64,000 nt of DNA from CALINF01 sp039980455 (GCA_039980455.1 JBDXCG010000006.1:251975-315974), one strand, 5' to 3'; positions 1 to 9,087 are shown, counted from the first letter of the stretch. Numbers and translations are program-made. The notes: generated by a model from the letters alone, not told the origin.

Positions 1-294
1 TGCAGTGAGTGTATGCAAACTGGCTATGCGGGCAGAACGTCTATTCATGAGCTGTTTCCGCTGGATGAGACCATGCACAGAGTAATTATGAGCGGCGCCG
101 ATGCGGTTACGCTGCATACCGCCGCCAGACAGCAGGGCATGATCACACTGTATGAGGATGGCTTGCGTAAAGTGGTGAAGGGCGTGACGTCGTTAGAAGA
201 GGTCATGCGTGTTACCCAGGATCAAAGCGAGATGGAAGAGTCTCCTGAGGCGAATCAGGTGGATGTCTCTCTCCCTGAGTCGCTGTCGGCCTGA
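1..294 (+). CDS. gspE: Type II secretion ATPase GspE, C-terminal end only (partial)
   Basis: This is the C-terminal end of the hexameric cytoplasmic ATPase that powers pseudopilus assembly. The frame is open from base 1, so the gene begins before the window. The first residues read CSEC followed by QTGYAGRTSIHEL. That is the second half of the GspE four-cysteine zinc module and the conserved GRT-I-E segment after it, which also occurs in PilB ATPases. The T2SS genes immediately downstream decide for GspE. The stop lies 7 bases before the gspF start, so the two are co-transcribed. Walker motifs are not visible because they lie upstream of the window. Confidence 0.93.
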   Translation, partial: CSECMQTGYAGRTSIHELFPLDETMHRVIMSGADAVTLHTAARQQGMITLYEDGLRKVVKGVTSLEEVMRVTQDQSEMEESPEANQVDVSLPESLSA

Positions 295-301
295 TTGCTG
301 A

Positions 302-1510
302 ATGGCTTATTTTAGCTACAAGGCGATTGCGCGTGATGGTAAGGCGCGAGAGGGCACGCTAGAGGCAGACGGCCTGGAGTTGGCCTCGAGGCAGTTGCGC
401 GCGCAAGGTTTGACCCTGCTGAAGCTGGAAGCAGGCTCTGCCAATGACATAACGCCGGAAGAGTTGGCGGGCAAACCGCCCGGGCGTCAGGAAATACTAT
501 CGATGACGTCGGAGTTGGCCGTGTTGCTGCGCGCAGGCTTACCGCTGGATCGGGCGTTGAAGGTGCTCATCGATATGGCGGCTCTCCCGCAGATGAACTT
601 TCTACTCAATGACCTGCTCAAGAACGTGAAAGGCGGTAAAGCGCTCAGTCAGGCTCTGGAGCCTCATGAGGCTATCTTCGGCAATTTCTATCTGAATATG
701 GTTCGCTCAGGCGAGGCCAGCGGGCATTTATCATCTGTGCTCGATCGCCTGGTGGAGTATCTTGAGAATGCCAAGGCCACGCGCGAGAGTGTGGTATCGG
801 CCATGATTTACCCGGCGATTCTCATGGTCGTAGCGGTGCTGTCCATCCTGGTCATGCTGGGGTTTGTTGTTCCACAGTTCGAAACATTGTTCGAAGACAT
901 GGGTGACGCACTTCCTGCGATGACTCAGGGCGTGATCATGGCCGCCGATTTCATCAAGTCGTGGGGTTGGTTACTGGCGATTCTTGTTATCGGTGGTGGA
1001 ATATACCTGCGTAGTTGGGCGTCAACAGAGGACGGTCGTGCTTCATTGGATCGTCGCCTGTTAAATATGCCCATAGCCGGTGGGATCATATTTGAATTTG
1101 AGGTGTCCAAGTTTGCACGCACAGTGGGAACGCTGCAGGGAAATGGCGTTTCTTTGCTCCAGTCCATCTCGATCGCGATTGATACGGTGGACAACTCCGT
1201 AATCAAAGAAGCGTTGCAGGTGTTGCCGCCTGCAGTAAAGGCTGGCGGGAGAATGTCCGTCGCGTTGGAAGAAACCAAGATGTTCACCCCCATGGTGATC
1301 CAGATGATCAGAGTGGGTGAAGAGTCGGGCAGTCTCGACAAAATGATGTTGGAGCTGGCCAAGGTATTCGATGGCCATGTGCAGTCGGGTGTTAAACGAG
1401 GATTGACTCTGCTTGAGCCGGTCTTAATCTTGTCGATGGGGTTTATTATCGCAGTGATAATCATAGCGATACTCATGGGTATTTTGTCGGTCAACGACCT
1501 GGCAGTGTAG
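302..1510 (+). CDS. gspF: Type II secretion inner-membrane platform protein GspF
   Basis: GspF is the polytopic platform protein that couples the GspE ATPase to pseudopilin insertion. The 402-residue product has the family's usual length and starts MAYFSYKAIARDGK, typical of GspF/PilC. Two T2SSF repeats are visible, roughly residues 70-190 and 270-392. Each holds the L-R-AG-PL/GVSLLQ type segment followed by S-ALE and a GE-SG-L motif. Hydrophobic segments lie near 165-190, 215-240 and 372-397. It sits between gspE and gspG, as in xps-type operons. Confidence 0.96.
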   Translation: MAYFSYKAIARDGKAREGTLEADGLELASRQLRAQGLTLLKLEAGSANDITPEELAGKPPGRQEILSMTSELAVLLRAGLPLDRALKVLIDMAALPQMNFLLNDLLKNVKGGKALSQALEPHEAIFGNFYLNMVRSGEASGHLSSVLDRLVEYLENAKATRESVVSAMIYPAILMVVAVLSILVMLGFVVPQFETLFEDMGDALPAMTQGVIMAADFIKSWGWLLAILVIGGGIYLRSWASTEDGRASLDRRLLNMPIAGGIIFEFEVSKFARTVGTLQGNGVSLLQSISIAIDTVDNSVIKEALQVLPPAVKAGGRMSVALEETKMFTPMVIQMIRVGEESGSLDKMMLELAKVFDGHVQSGVKRGLTLLEPVLILSMGFIIAVIIIAILMGILSVNDLAV

Positions 1511-1568
1511 TGGCGGTGTGTTTAACACATCGACCTCAAAAATTAGTAATACAGAGGATTTGAAGATA

Positions 1569-2009
1569 ATGCAGCTCACGAAACAACGCCGTACACGGCC
1601 AGCTACGCACAGCGGATTCACTCTCATGGAATTGCTGGTCGTATTGGCGATTTTGGGTTTGTTGATGAGTCTGGTTGGCCCGCGCGTTCTGAATCAGTTG
1701 GGCGGCGCCAAAACCAAAACAGCGGCAATACAGATCAAGGACTTAGAGCAGGCGCTGGAGATGTATAAGCTTGATGTAGGTCGCTTTCCTTCTGGGGGAG
1801 AGGGTCTTGCAGCACTAAATAGTAAGCCCGGCAATGCGCCTGGCTGGAATGGCCCCTATTTGAAGTCCGACGTACCAGTAGATCCCTGGAACCGCGAGTA
1901 CCACTATAAATATCCCGGTGAACGCGGCGAGGTTGATATTTACACGTACGGGCAAAATGGCACCCCTGGTGGAGAGGGTGAAGACTCCGATGTGGGCAAC
2001 TGGAAGTAA
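1569..2009 (+). CDS. gspG: Major pseudopilin GspG
   Basis: GspG is the main subunit of the periplasmic pseudopilus that pushes substrates through the secretin. A short basic leader ends in SG and is followed by FTLMELLVVLAI. The prepilin peptidase would cut after Gly16, leaving Phe+1 and the conserved Glu+5. The C-terminal part has the GspG hallmarks: PSGGEGL, WNGPYL, DPW and the ends of a calcium-binding loop. I place the start at the ATG preceded by AGAGG. The frame is open back to 1518, but the extra 17 residues would put an unusual stretch before the leader. The 146-residue length is normal. Confidence 0.95.
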   Translation: MQLTKQRRTRPATHSGFTLMELLVVLAILGLLMSLVGPRVLNQLGGAKTKTAAIQIKDLEQALEMYKLDVGRFPSGGEGLAALNSKPGNAPGWNGPYLKSDVPVDPWNREYHYKYPGERGEVDIYTYGQNGTPGGEGEDSDVGNWK

Positions 2010-2053
2010 TCTGCAGTTGTAGGGATAGATGGTTAGCTGGTGAGTTTTTTTGA

Positions 2054-2539
2054 GTGAGTATTCGATCACCGTTTGGGATGGCGAGTACCATGCGCAATGG
2101 CAGTAGTGGATTTACCATTCTTGAGTTGTTGGCTGCAATTACCATCGTTGGTGTTGTGCTCGCTGTGTCTGTTCCCTCCACCGTCCGTTTCTATGATTCC
2201 CTCAAATACCGGGGTGCTGTAAGAGACGTTATCAGTATTCTGGGCTCGGCTCGCTACAGCGCAGTGAGCCGCGGTAAATCTCAAGATGTCCTGTTTAACC
2301 CCCGTTCTAATCAAATTGTTCTCAATGAAACCGTTACGGTGTTACCCGCCGGCGTCAATCTGGTTGTGCACTCTGCTGCCTCCTTGAATGAGGGAGATAC
2401 CGGGGTAATTCGGTTCTACCCCGAAGGAGGTTCCAGTGGCGGTGGTGTCGACGTGGAGCTGCCGGGTGCTTATGGAGTGGCTATCAACGTGGACTGGCTG
2501 ATTGGTAGCGTTTCACAAAGTCGTTACGGTCTTGAATAG
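2054..2539 (+). CDS. gspH: Minor pseudopilin GspH
   Basis: GspH is a minor pseudopilin of the T2SS pseudopilus tip complex. The prepilin signal is SSG before FTILELLAAITIV, with Glu at +5. Past the hydrophobic helix the sequence resembles GspH/FimT in the segment on RDVISILGSARYSAVSRG. The GTG start is uncertain; an ATG at 2078 would give a shorter leader. Its 3' end overlaps the next reading frame by 38 bases if the upstream TTG of gspI is used. The position between gspG and gspI supports the call. Confidence 0.88.
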   Translation: MSIRSPFGMASTMRNGSSGFTILELLAAITIVGVVLAVSVPSTVRFYDSLKYRGAVRDVISILGSARYSAVSRGKSQDVLFNPRSNQIVLNETVTVLPAGVNLVVHSAASLNEGDTGVIRFYPEGGSSGGGVDVELPGAYGVAINVDWLIGSVSQSRYGLE

Positions 2540-2930
2540 CAAGCGCCGCCAAGGCAGTGCAGGCTTCTCCTTGTTGGAGATGGTCGTAGCGATAGCGATT
2601 CTGGGTCTTGCGTTGGGTGCTTTGTATCAGGCGGCTGGTGGTGCTACTCGAAATGTTCGCACCGATGAGCGCTATGCCTACGCAACGGAACTCGCACAAT
2701 CGCTTTTGGCAAATCATTCACGTGTTCCAGCCCAGGGCGTTAGTGAACGCGGTGAGACCGCTGGCGGTTTTGTGTGGGAGGTTGTGACTCGTCCCGTAGA
2801 GGGTCGGGAGGGTCGAGAGAGGCGATCTAGCACTCCCTTGCACGAAATACAGGTTATCGTCGCGTGGTCGGAGGGCTTGCGTTCGCCAGAGGTAGTTCTT
2901 AACTCAGTCGTCGAGGGTAAGCCGAGGTGA
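2502..2930 (+). CDS. gspI: Minor pseudopilin GspI
   Basis: GspI is a minor pseudopilin that nucleates the GspI-J-K tip complex. The cleavage motif is SAG before FSLLEMVVAIAILGL, with Glu at +5. The short protein, about 130-142 residues, matches the family. No ATG is available ahead of the signal. Either the TTG at 2502, inside gspH, or a TTG at 2532 that overlaps the gspH stop must be used, both implying translational coupling to gspH. The stop overlaps the gspJ GTG start. Confidence 0.86.
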   Translation: MVAFHKVVTVLNSKRRQGSAGFSLLEMVVAIAILGLALGALYQAAGGATRNVRTDERYAYATELAQSLLANHSRVPAQGVSERGETAGGFVWEVVTRPVEGREGRERRSSTPLHEIQVIVAWSEGLRSPEVVLNSVVEGKPR

Positions 2931-3556
2931 GTCCAGCACGTGCCAGTCGCAATATGCTCCGACGACTCACGGCCAGCTCGGGCTTCACGCTGGTTGAAGT
3001 GATGGTGGCATTAACTATCTTGTCTTTAGTGATGCTGGCGACGGTTTCAGGCTTTCGTACGCTGGCCACAACACAGTCCACGCTGGACCGAACAATCAAC
3101 CGAATTGATGAAATCAGAACTGTCAGCAATTTTCTTCGGCAAGTATTGGAATCGTCCATTGTAGGGCAGGATCTTGGCGGGCTCACATTGGGTGGAACCG
3201 GAGGAAGCAGCAAAGCGTTTTTTGACATGGACAGTTCGGCGGTCGTGATGAAGTCGGTGGTTATGATGGGGGAGGGCTTCGGTGGTACCCAGGTTGTGAG
3301 GGTCGCAAAAGAAGGATCGGCTGTTGTTTTGCGCTGGTCGCAAAACGAGTTCAAAGCCGAAGACGAACGCTGGCAGAACTACCCCTCACGTGAACTGGTT
3401 GCCGATGTGGAGGAGTTTACACTCAGCACCCGAGCACAAAGCACAGACGCGTGGCAGACGGAGTGGAAAGAGAGTGGTGCGCCGGATGCTCTGCGCGTCG
3501 TGTTAAAAGCACACGGGCGTTATTTTCCCGAGTTAATAATCCCGGTGCAACGATGA
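2927..3556 (+). CDS. gspJ: Minor pseudopilin GspJ
   Basis: GspJ is a component of the pseudopilus tip. SSG followed by FTLVEVMVALTILSL is the prepilin peptidase site, with Glu at +5. The 209-residue length, and the segment WQNYPSRELVADVEEFTL in the distal beta region, fit GspJ. The GTG start overlaps the gspI stop (GTGA), and the stop overlaps the gspK start (ATGA). Expression is therefore probably coupled along the chain. Confidence 0.9.
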   Translation: MSPARASRNMLRRLTASSGFTLVEVMVALTILSLVMLATVSGFRTLATTQSTLDRTINRIDEIRTVSNFLRQVLESSIVGQDLGGLTLGGTGGSSKAFFDMDSSAVVMKSVVMMGEGFGGTQVVRVAKEGSAVVLRWSQNEFKAEDERWQNYPSRELVADVEEFTLSTRAQSTDAWQTEWKESGAPDALRVVLKAHGRYFPELIIPVQR

Positions 3557-4365
3557 ATAGCCTGAGTATGCCAAAACCCCAGCGGGGCATCGCACTGGCA
3601 ATAGTGGTCTGGTTTATCGCAGGTATGTCGATATTGGTAGCGGGGATCGTAGCGCAAGCTAGCGTTGATATTCGTATGGCGCAGGTGCATGTAGCGCGGG
3701 CGAAAGTGGCGGCTGCGGGAGACGGCGCGATCATGCTAATGATGGCCGATAGACAAGCGGCTAGGAGCGAATCTCCTCCAGAAAATGGATGGTACTCGGG
3801 TGTGTATCGTATGGGCGCGCTGGACGTAGAAGTTTTGCTGGTGCCCGCGTCTCAGCTGATTAATGTAAATAGTGCTGATGCACAATTATTGACATTATTG
3901 TTCACTGAGCTAGCGGGATTGGATGCGGGTGAAGCGCAAAGTCTTGCAAGCGGTGTGATACAGTGGCGGCAGCAAATGAAGGTGCAACAGCGCAAGATGG
4001 AAGCGCCTGAAGACTTGATGGCGGCCGGGGTGCCGCGAACTGTGTTGGATGCGGTGCGCGATTATATTGTTGCGGGTGCGATCGCGAGTGGCGGCACTCA
4101 GTGGGGCAATATGCATCCCGTATTGCAGAATATTGCGAGATCCTATCGCCCAGCGCAAGCAGGTCAGCCTCCGGGGCAAGCTGGTGGCGCATCGTCTGGA
4201 TACCGGGCGGATGCAATCGTGAGGTACGGTGACTCCACCTGGTTACGGCGACGTTGGATTTCTAACGCCTCGAGCCCTTACTCCGACTTACCTTGGAGAG
4301 CTCTGCGAACGGAAACACCGCGTGTTGTTACGCAGCAAAGTAAATTGGCAGCAAACAGTTTTTGA
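3553..4365 (+). CDS. gspK: Atypical minor pseudopilin GspK
   Basis: GspK is the largest minor pseudopilin and caps the T2SS pseudopilus tip. After QRG the mature protein starts IALAIVVWFIAG and lacks Glu at +5, which is the known distinguishing feature of GspK. The later segment with LINVNSADAQLL and LASGVIQWR matches the helix-hairpin-like alpha domain of GspK. I use the ATG that overlaps the gspJ stop. The frame is open 34 codons further upstream, but that part lies inside gspJ. At 270 residues it is somewhat shorter than many homologues. Confidence 0.9.
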   Translation: MNSLSMPKPQRGIALAIVVWFIAGMSILVAGIVAQASVDIRMAQVHVARAKVAAAGDGAIMLMMADRQAARSESPPENGWYSGVYRMGALDVEVLLVPASQLINVNSADAQLLTLLFTELAGLDAGEAQSLASGVIQWRQQMKVQQRKMEAPEDLMAAGVPRTVLDAVRDYIVAGAIASGGTQWGNMHPVLQNIARSYRPAQAGQPPGQAGGASSGYRADAIVRYGDSTWLRRRWISNASSPYSDLPWRALRTETPRVVTQQSKLAANSF

Positions 4366-4404
4366 CTATTTCGGTATTTGATAAAAGCGGATCAAAAGTT
4401 ACAC

Positions 4405-5421
4405 ATGCTCGATAGCAAAAATAAATGGGAACTCTTTGGCTATGATATGGCTGCCATTGGCGTGCATTGGAAGCGCGCGTGGTATGACCTGTTATTTGCC
4501 GTAGATTCTCCGCTCAGAGCCAGCTTCGATGAAGTGGTTGCTGCACAATCGGAGTCTGGTACGCGCTACTATCAGTCGGGGCTGGAGGTTCAGTCGCGGC
4601 AGGCCAAGTGCGCATCGATTGTATTGCCCGACGATATTGTGCTGCTTAAGACCCTCAGACTGCCCGCGTTTGCAGAAGATAATCTGGCAGATGCGCTTGC
4701 CTTGGATGTCAGTGCCAATAGCCCCTTTGCAGCAGACGATACCCGTTCGGGTTGGCGCGTGAAGTCGCGAACCGAGCAAGGCCTGGAGGTGAGCTTGGCG
4801 ATTGTGTCAGCCTCAGCGGCGATGAAGTATATCTCGTCGGTTACGGGAAGCCACGATGTACAGGCGCAAGAAGCCTGGGTTATGGCAGATGATACGCCTG
4901 TGGTTATCACCGGTTTCGGAGAGTCTCATCGTGAAAGTCTCTATACTCAGCGGCTTGTTCGCGCCGCCACGTGGATCGGTGCGAGTGCGCTGATCGTGTT
5001 GGCGATTTTTGCCGTCTCTGCGGGTATCAAGGCGTTTGAGGCGGGAAGGTTGGAGGCCAAATTTGCACAGGCTACGGAGTCCGCAGCTAATGCCAGCAAG
5101 TTTCGAACGCAGCTAACTACGGCAAACGAAACGTTAACGGCCGCCAATGCGGTAATCACCCAGTTCCCCAACCCTCACAAAGAGCTTGCGCGCTTAACAG
5201 CACTCTTGCCCGATGACGGCCATCTGGATCAGTTTTCAGTGAGAGGCAAGGAGTTGCGCATTCGTGGGCAGGCAGATGATGCTGCATCGGTGATGCAGAG
5301 CCTGACTAACGTGGAAGACTATGTCAGCGTGACGGCCCCGCAGGCTATTCGAAAGGTATCAAGAACAAACAAAGAACTCTTTTATCTTGATATTGAAACT
5401 CAGGCGGTAGTTGAGCAATGA
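4405..5421 (+). CDS. gspL: Type II secretion protein GspL (XpsL type, PilN-like C-terminus)
   Basis: GspL is a bitopic inner-membrane protein that links GspE to the periplasmic part of the machine. Residues up to about 185 form an actin-like/PilM-related cytoplasmic domain, with LPDDIVLLKTLRLP typical of that fold. One hydrophobic segment follows (about 190-212), then a coiled-coil and PilN-like periplasmic domain ending in LFYLDIETQ. The start is uncertain: the ATG at 4405 or a TTG at 4378, neither with a good ribosome site. It overlaps gspM by ATGA. Confidence 0.85.
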   Translation: MLDSKNKWELFGYDMAAIGVHWKRAWYDLLFAVDSPLRASFDEVVAAQSESGTRYYQSGLEVQSRQAKCASIVLPDDIVLLKTLRLPAFAEDNLADALALDVSANSPFAADDTRSGWRVKSRTEQGLEVSLAIVSASAAMKYISSVTGSHDVQAQEAWVMADDTPVVITGFGESHRESLYTQRLVRAATWIGASALIVLAIFAVSAGIKAFEAGRLEAKFAQATESAANASKFRTQLTTANETLTAANAVITQFPNPHKELARLTALLPDDGHLDQFSVRGKELRIRGQADDAASVMQSLTNVEDYVSVTAPQAIRKVSRTNKELFYLDIETQAVVEQ

Positions 5422-5993
5422 ACTGGTTCAAGCTGCATCGAAGAAGCGCTGTACTGGTTTTGATAACGGTCTTGCTGCCTCTCTATATCTATCTCTCAGT
5501 ATTGATGGGTTTGGTAGGTATACGAAGTGAAGGCGTTCAGGATATCGAGCGCATAGAGCCACGCCTTGGGCGGCTGTTGGGGTTAATACAAAGTGAAGAC
5601 GCGCTTACAGCGTCAGCCGGTACGGCCGAGCAAAGTATTGCTGGTTTGGTCTATCGCTCTTCGGACAATGCCGAAAGTGTTGCTGCTAATCTACAAACTA
5701 GCGTCAGGCAGATTCTCACTGGCGCAGGCTTGGCGGTGGTTAATAGCCAGGTGCTACCCCCTGCGCAGCGGGGCGCGTTCGAGCATGTAGGCTTGCGCCT
5801 CACAGCGCGAGGCTCACTGGCTGGTCTGGATGCTGCGCTGGCAGAAGTTTCGGCTTTTCGCCCTCTGCTGTTGGTAGAGATGGTGGAAGCCAGACCCACG
5901 CGTACCAGTAGTCGGCGTAACGCAACCGAGACCGAGAGTGCGCAAACGCTCGATGTAACTCTGCAGGTCTTTTCGTTGAGGGCTGTACAGTGA
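5418..5993 (+). CDS. gspM: Type II secretion protein GspM (XpsM type)
   Basis: GspM is a small bitopic inner-membrane protein that partners GspL. The layout is a short cytoplasmic N-terminus, one hydrophobic helix (about residues 11-32), a helical linker, and a ferredoxin-like periplasmic domain containing LRLTARGSLAGLDAALAEV. Sequence similarity within this family is weak, so the call rests on topology, length (191 residues) and its place between gspL and the gspN-like gene. The start overlaps the gspL stop. Confidence 0.8.
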   Translation: MNWFKLHRRSAVLVLITVLLPLYIYLSVLMGLVGIRSEGVQDIERIEPRLGRLLGLIQSEDALTASAGTAEQSIAGLVYRSSDNAESVAANLQTSVRQILTGAGLAVVNSQVLPPAQRGAFEHVGLRLTARGSLAGLDAALAEVSAFRPLLLVEMVEARPTRTSSRRNATETESAQTLDVTLQVFSLRAVQ

Positions 5994-6631
5994 TGAGCAT
6001 CGACGACCTAGTGTCGCGGTATCGCGTGAGTGAAAACCCGTTAAAGGCTGAACGCAGGGTTGAGTTGGTGGCGTTCGCTTTACTTGCCGTGCTGGTTATA
6101 CAGGTTGTGTTGGGCGGGGTGTCAGTAGTGAGGGCCTCCTTCGTTACTGCGATTCCGCCTAGCCAGGATGTACTCAATGTGGGTAAGCGCGAACACATTG
6201 CGTTGGTAGAGGTAGAGGAGCGTAATGAAATTGTTGCGCGACCTGTGTTTTGGCAGGGCCGCACGCCATTAGTGGTGGCGGAGCTGGTAGAGGTCGAGTC
6301 TGCTCCAGAGGAGGCCGCGGGGCAAAAAATAAAGGGTGTTAAGCTTGTAGGTATCTATGGCAGCGGCTCTTCAGGCGGGGCCATTCTGAGAGGAAAGGGT
6401 GGCAAGCGGCGCGTGGCAGTGGGTGAAGAGGCAGAGGGCTGGTTATTGGACTCAGTTCAACCCAATAGCGCAACCTTTGTGAGAGGTGCTGCGATTGATG
6501 AGTTGCAATTGCAAAGGGTAAACGCCAGCGAGTTAGTAAAAGTGGTACCATCTGCTGAAAAACAAGAGCCAGAAAAAGCCGAGAGCAAGCCGGTCGTTGA
6601 GCGTACGCTGAGCGTGGGCGGAACCAAATAG
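5993..6631 (+). CDS. gspN: Type II secretion GspN/GspC-like protein with homology-region domain
   Basis: The gene sits where xpsN lies in Xanthomonas-type operons. One membrane helix near residues 25-47 is followed by a periplasmic segment with VGIYGSGSSGGAILRGKG and a compact beta domain. These resemble the homology region of GspC, the part that contacts the N0 domain of the secretin. The C-terminus is charged, Glu/Lys-rich and has no PDZ domain. No separate gspC is present in the window, so this protein may connect the inner-membrane platform to GspD. The start is the ATG overlapping the gspM stop; a GTG lies one codon earlier. Confidence 0.72.
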   Translation: MSIDDLVSRYRVSENPLKAERRVELVAFALLAVLVIQVVLGGVSVVRASFVTAIPPSQDVLNVGKREHIALVEVEERNEIVARPVFWQGRTPLVVAELVEVESAPEEAAGQKIKGVKLVGIYGSGSSGGAILRGKGGKRRVAVGEEAEGWLLDSVQPNSATFVRGAAIDELQLQRVNASELVKVVPSAEKQEPEKAESKPVVERTLSVGGTK

Positions 6632-6660
6632 GGCTGGCAAGGCCAATAGGAAACTTGGGA

Positions 6661-8868
6661 ATGTTGCAAAAACTACGACTAGTTCTAGTGTCATTGGCGC
6701 TAGCCGGCTGCGCGGCGATGGATGAGCCCGCGCCACCACTGTCTGTGGCCGAGAGTCAGGCTGACGCGCAGGCGATGATAGCGTCTTCTTCCAAGCCAAA
6801 GGTAGATGCCTCTGCGCCGCTGGAGTCCAGTGCATCGGATCTTGCTCGTGCTAACCAGCAAGCGACTAAGGCACCTGAGCCCGTTCTCTACAGGGGTAAT
6901 GATCGTCAGGTCCGCGTGCCAACTGCCAGCGAGCCTGTGCGCTTTGTAGGCGAGGATGTGAGTCTCAACTTTGAGAAAGCGCCACTGTCAGAGGTCGTGC
7001 ACGCAATTGTAGGTGATATTCTCGCGCTGGATTACTTAATCGATGGACCAATACCGGGTGAGGTTACGCTGCGTACGCGAACGCCCATTCCGCGCAATGA
7101 GCTGTTAGGTGTATTGGAATCACTGCTTAAGGCCAATAACACGATCATGATCAGGGGCAACGACAACCGCTTTCTGATTACCAGTGACAAACAGGCTGTG
7201 ACCTTATCTCCTGGCATCAACAACCCGCGCAGTGATTCGCCGGGGTTCTCTACTATTGTTGTACCCCTGCAGTACATCAGTGCCACGAATATGGCAGAAA
7301 TTTTGTTGCCAGTGGCGGGTGAGTCTGGGCTAGTAAGAGCAGACAATACACGCAATATATTGATGTTGGCCGGCACCCAGGAACAAATTGGTGGCTGGTT
7401 GGAAATCATTTCCACATTCGACGTAGACATGCTCAAAGGGATGTCGGTTGGCCTGTTCCCGCTTGAAAATGGCGCAGTGGAGGAAGTTGCGTTGGGGTTG
7501 ACTAATCTGCTAAATGCCGGTGGTGGCGAGGATGGTAATCTCGGCCAGCTGATTCGCATAATCCCTTTCAAGCGACTGAATAGCATTCTTGTTGTCACGC
7601 CGCGCGCTCACTATTTGGATACGGTGGCCACCTGGATAGAAAGACTGGATGCGAACCCCAATTCGGCCTTTGAGAGGCGCTTGTTCGTGTATCCGGTGCA
7701 AAACACCACGGCCAATCGATTGGCAGAGTTGTTGAATAATATCTACTCTGGCTCGGGCGGAGGCGGCGCTGCAGGAGGGTCTCGTCAGGGTGTGGGTCGA
7801 CAAGGCGCCGGTGGCATAACCGGATCTGGCGCTGGAGGGCAGTCGGCGCCGGGTATGAGCTTTGAAAGTATCGGCAAGGCTTCAGGTGCCGCTACTGGAG
7901 GCATATCAAGCGGTGCTGCAGGCGGTGGCATTACGGCTATGAGCATGGGGGGCGGCGGAGAAGAGTCGCCGCTGGATGATGTGCGCGTAGTAGCTGATGA
8001 CGAAAATAACGCATTAATGATCTACGCCACAGGCAAGCAGTATGGCGTGATTTCGGACGCGCTGGACCAATTGGACGTAGTGGCGACTCAGGTGATCATT
8101 GAGGCCAGTATCCTTGAGGTGACTCTAACTGATGACCTGCGCTACGGTTTGGAGTGGACATTCAAGAATGGCTTCGATACCGGCAACGGCTATGACGGTA
8201 CAGGACTGTTCACCAGCACAGCCGACGGCCCTTCGCCGCTAACACCGGGCTTCTCGTATACCATTACCAACTCAATAGGTAACGTCAGTGCCGTATTGAA
8301 CGCCCTGTCGGAAGAATCTCTTGTGAATGTGATTTCAACGCCTTCTGTCATGGTGCTCGATAATCACACGGCATACATTCATGTGGGTCAGCAGGTGCCA
8401 GTGAGCTCAGGGTCTACCGTTACCAGTGGAGGTAACGTCACCGAAAGCGTTGAATACCGCGATACGGGGGTAAAGCTCAATGTTCGCCCCTCTGTTAACG
8501 CCGGAGGTCTTGTCACCATGGATATCGAGCAGTCGGTCACTGATGTGGGTCCGGTAGAATTTGATCGCAACCGCCGCTTTCTGGAGAGAAATATCATGAG
8601 TAGGGTGGCGGTACGTTCATCTGAGTCCGTGGTATTGGGCGGCTTAATTCGTGAAAATGCCACTAATTCAGATGCCGGTGTGCCAATACTGCACAAAATA
8701 CCAGTGGTAGGCTCTCTGTTTGGTACAACCGAGAAGACGGATACCCGCACCGAGTTGTTGGTAATAATCACTCCTAGGGCGATCTATAACGAGGACGAGC
8801 TGCGCAAGGTTAGCGATGAAATGCGTGCCCAGATTCGCCATATGGAACTAATCGACCCTCCCGAGTAG
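6661..8868 (+). CDS. gspD: Type II secretion outer-membrane secretin GspD (lipoprotein)
   Basis: GspD forms the ring-shaped outer-membrane channel for T2SS substrates. The N-terminus is a lipoprotein signal with lipobox LAGC. The domain order is N0 (VSLNFEKAPLSEVV, then a segment ending FLIT), N1, N2, N3 and a C-terminal secretin domain with VPVSSG, a VEYRDTGVKLNVRP segment and VVLGGLI. N3 is interrupted by a Gly/Ser/Ala-rich insert (about bases 7744-7970). A self-targeting lipid anchor fits the absence of a gspS pilotin nearby. I chose the ATG with TAGGAA upstream over a TTG 6 bases earlier. It is the last gene of the operon, as in xps. Confidence 0.95.
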   Translation: MLQKLRLVLVSLALAGCAAMDEPAPPLSVAESQADAQAMIASSSKPKVDASAPLESSASDLARANQQATKAPEPVLYRGNDRQVRVPTASEPVRFVGEDVSLNFEKAPLSEVVHAIVGDILALDYLIDGPIPGEVTLRTRTPIPRNELLGVLESLLKANNTIMIRGNDNRFLITSDKQAVTLSPGINNPRSDSPGFSTIVVPLQYISATNMAEILLPVAGESGLVRADNTRNILMLAGTQEQIGGWLEIISTFDVDMLKGMSVGLFPLENGAVEEVALGLTNLLNAGGGEDGNLGQLIRIIPFKRLNSILVVTPRAHYLDTVATWIERLDANPNSAFERRLFVYPVQNTTANRLAELLNNIYSGSGGGGAAGGSRQGVGRQGAGGITGSGAGGQSAPGMSFESIGKASGAATGGISSGAAGGGITAMSMGGGGEESPLDDVRVVADDENNALMIYATGKQYGVISDALDQLDVVATQVIIEASILEVTLTDDLRYGLEWTFKNGFDTGNGYDGTGLFTSTADGPSPLTPGFSYTITNSIGNVSAVLNALSEESLVNVISTPSVMVLDNHTAYIHVGQQVPVSSGSTVTSGGNVTESVEYRDTGVKLNVRPSVNAGGLVTMDIEQSVTDVGPVEFDRNRRFLERNIMSRVAVRSSESVVLGGLIRENATNSDAGVPILHKIPVVGSLFGTTEKTDTRTELLVIITPRAIYNEDELRKVSDEMRAQIRHMELIDPPE

Positions 8869-9050
8869 TTTTGGTACTTTTCACAGCCACGCGTTTTTCG
8901 AGTCCGGGTCTGGCGCCAATAGTGGAGCTGAGTTCCCAGGACTCATGCAGAGCCATAGTTCTAATAGCGTCAGTTCTCGTTCGCTTCACCGCGCGCGTCA
9001 GGAATTGTTTTCGGAGCTAGAAGCATTCAAGCCTGTGTTCTTGATAGCGC

Positions 9051-9081
9051 CATTGACTGGCTCGGGCAGGCCAAGTCAATG
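9051..9081. repeat. Interrupted palindrome just upstream of the lipoprotein promoter
   Basis: CATTGACT at 9051-9058 pairs with AGTCAATG at 9074-9081. Three further GC pairs inside (GGC/GCC) are separated from the outer stem by one bulged A. The palindrome ends 6 bases before the -35 box of the next promoter and has no T-run. It could be a repressor or activator site, or a weak end signal for the T2SS operon. Only the symmetry is seen directly. Confidence 0.45.
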
Positions 9082-9087
9082 CATCCC

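Noticed and set aside
925..1494. Antisense open frame of 189 codons within gspF
   Set aside because: Shadow of a high-GC-skew coding strand; no ribosome site and no recognisable protein.
3451..3552. 34-codon upstream extension of gspK
   Set aside because: It lies inside gspJ. The ATG overlapping the gspJ stop has the prepilin leader at normal distance.
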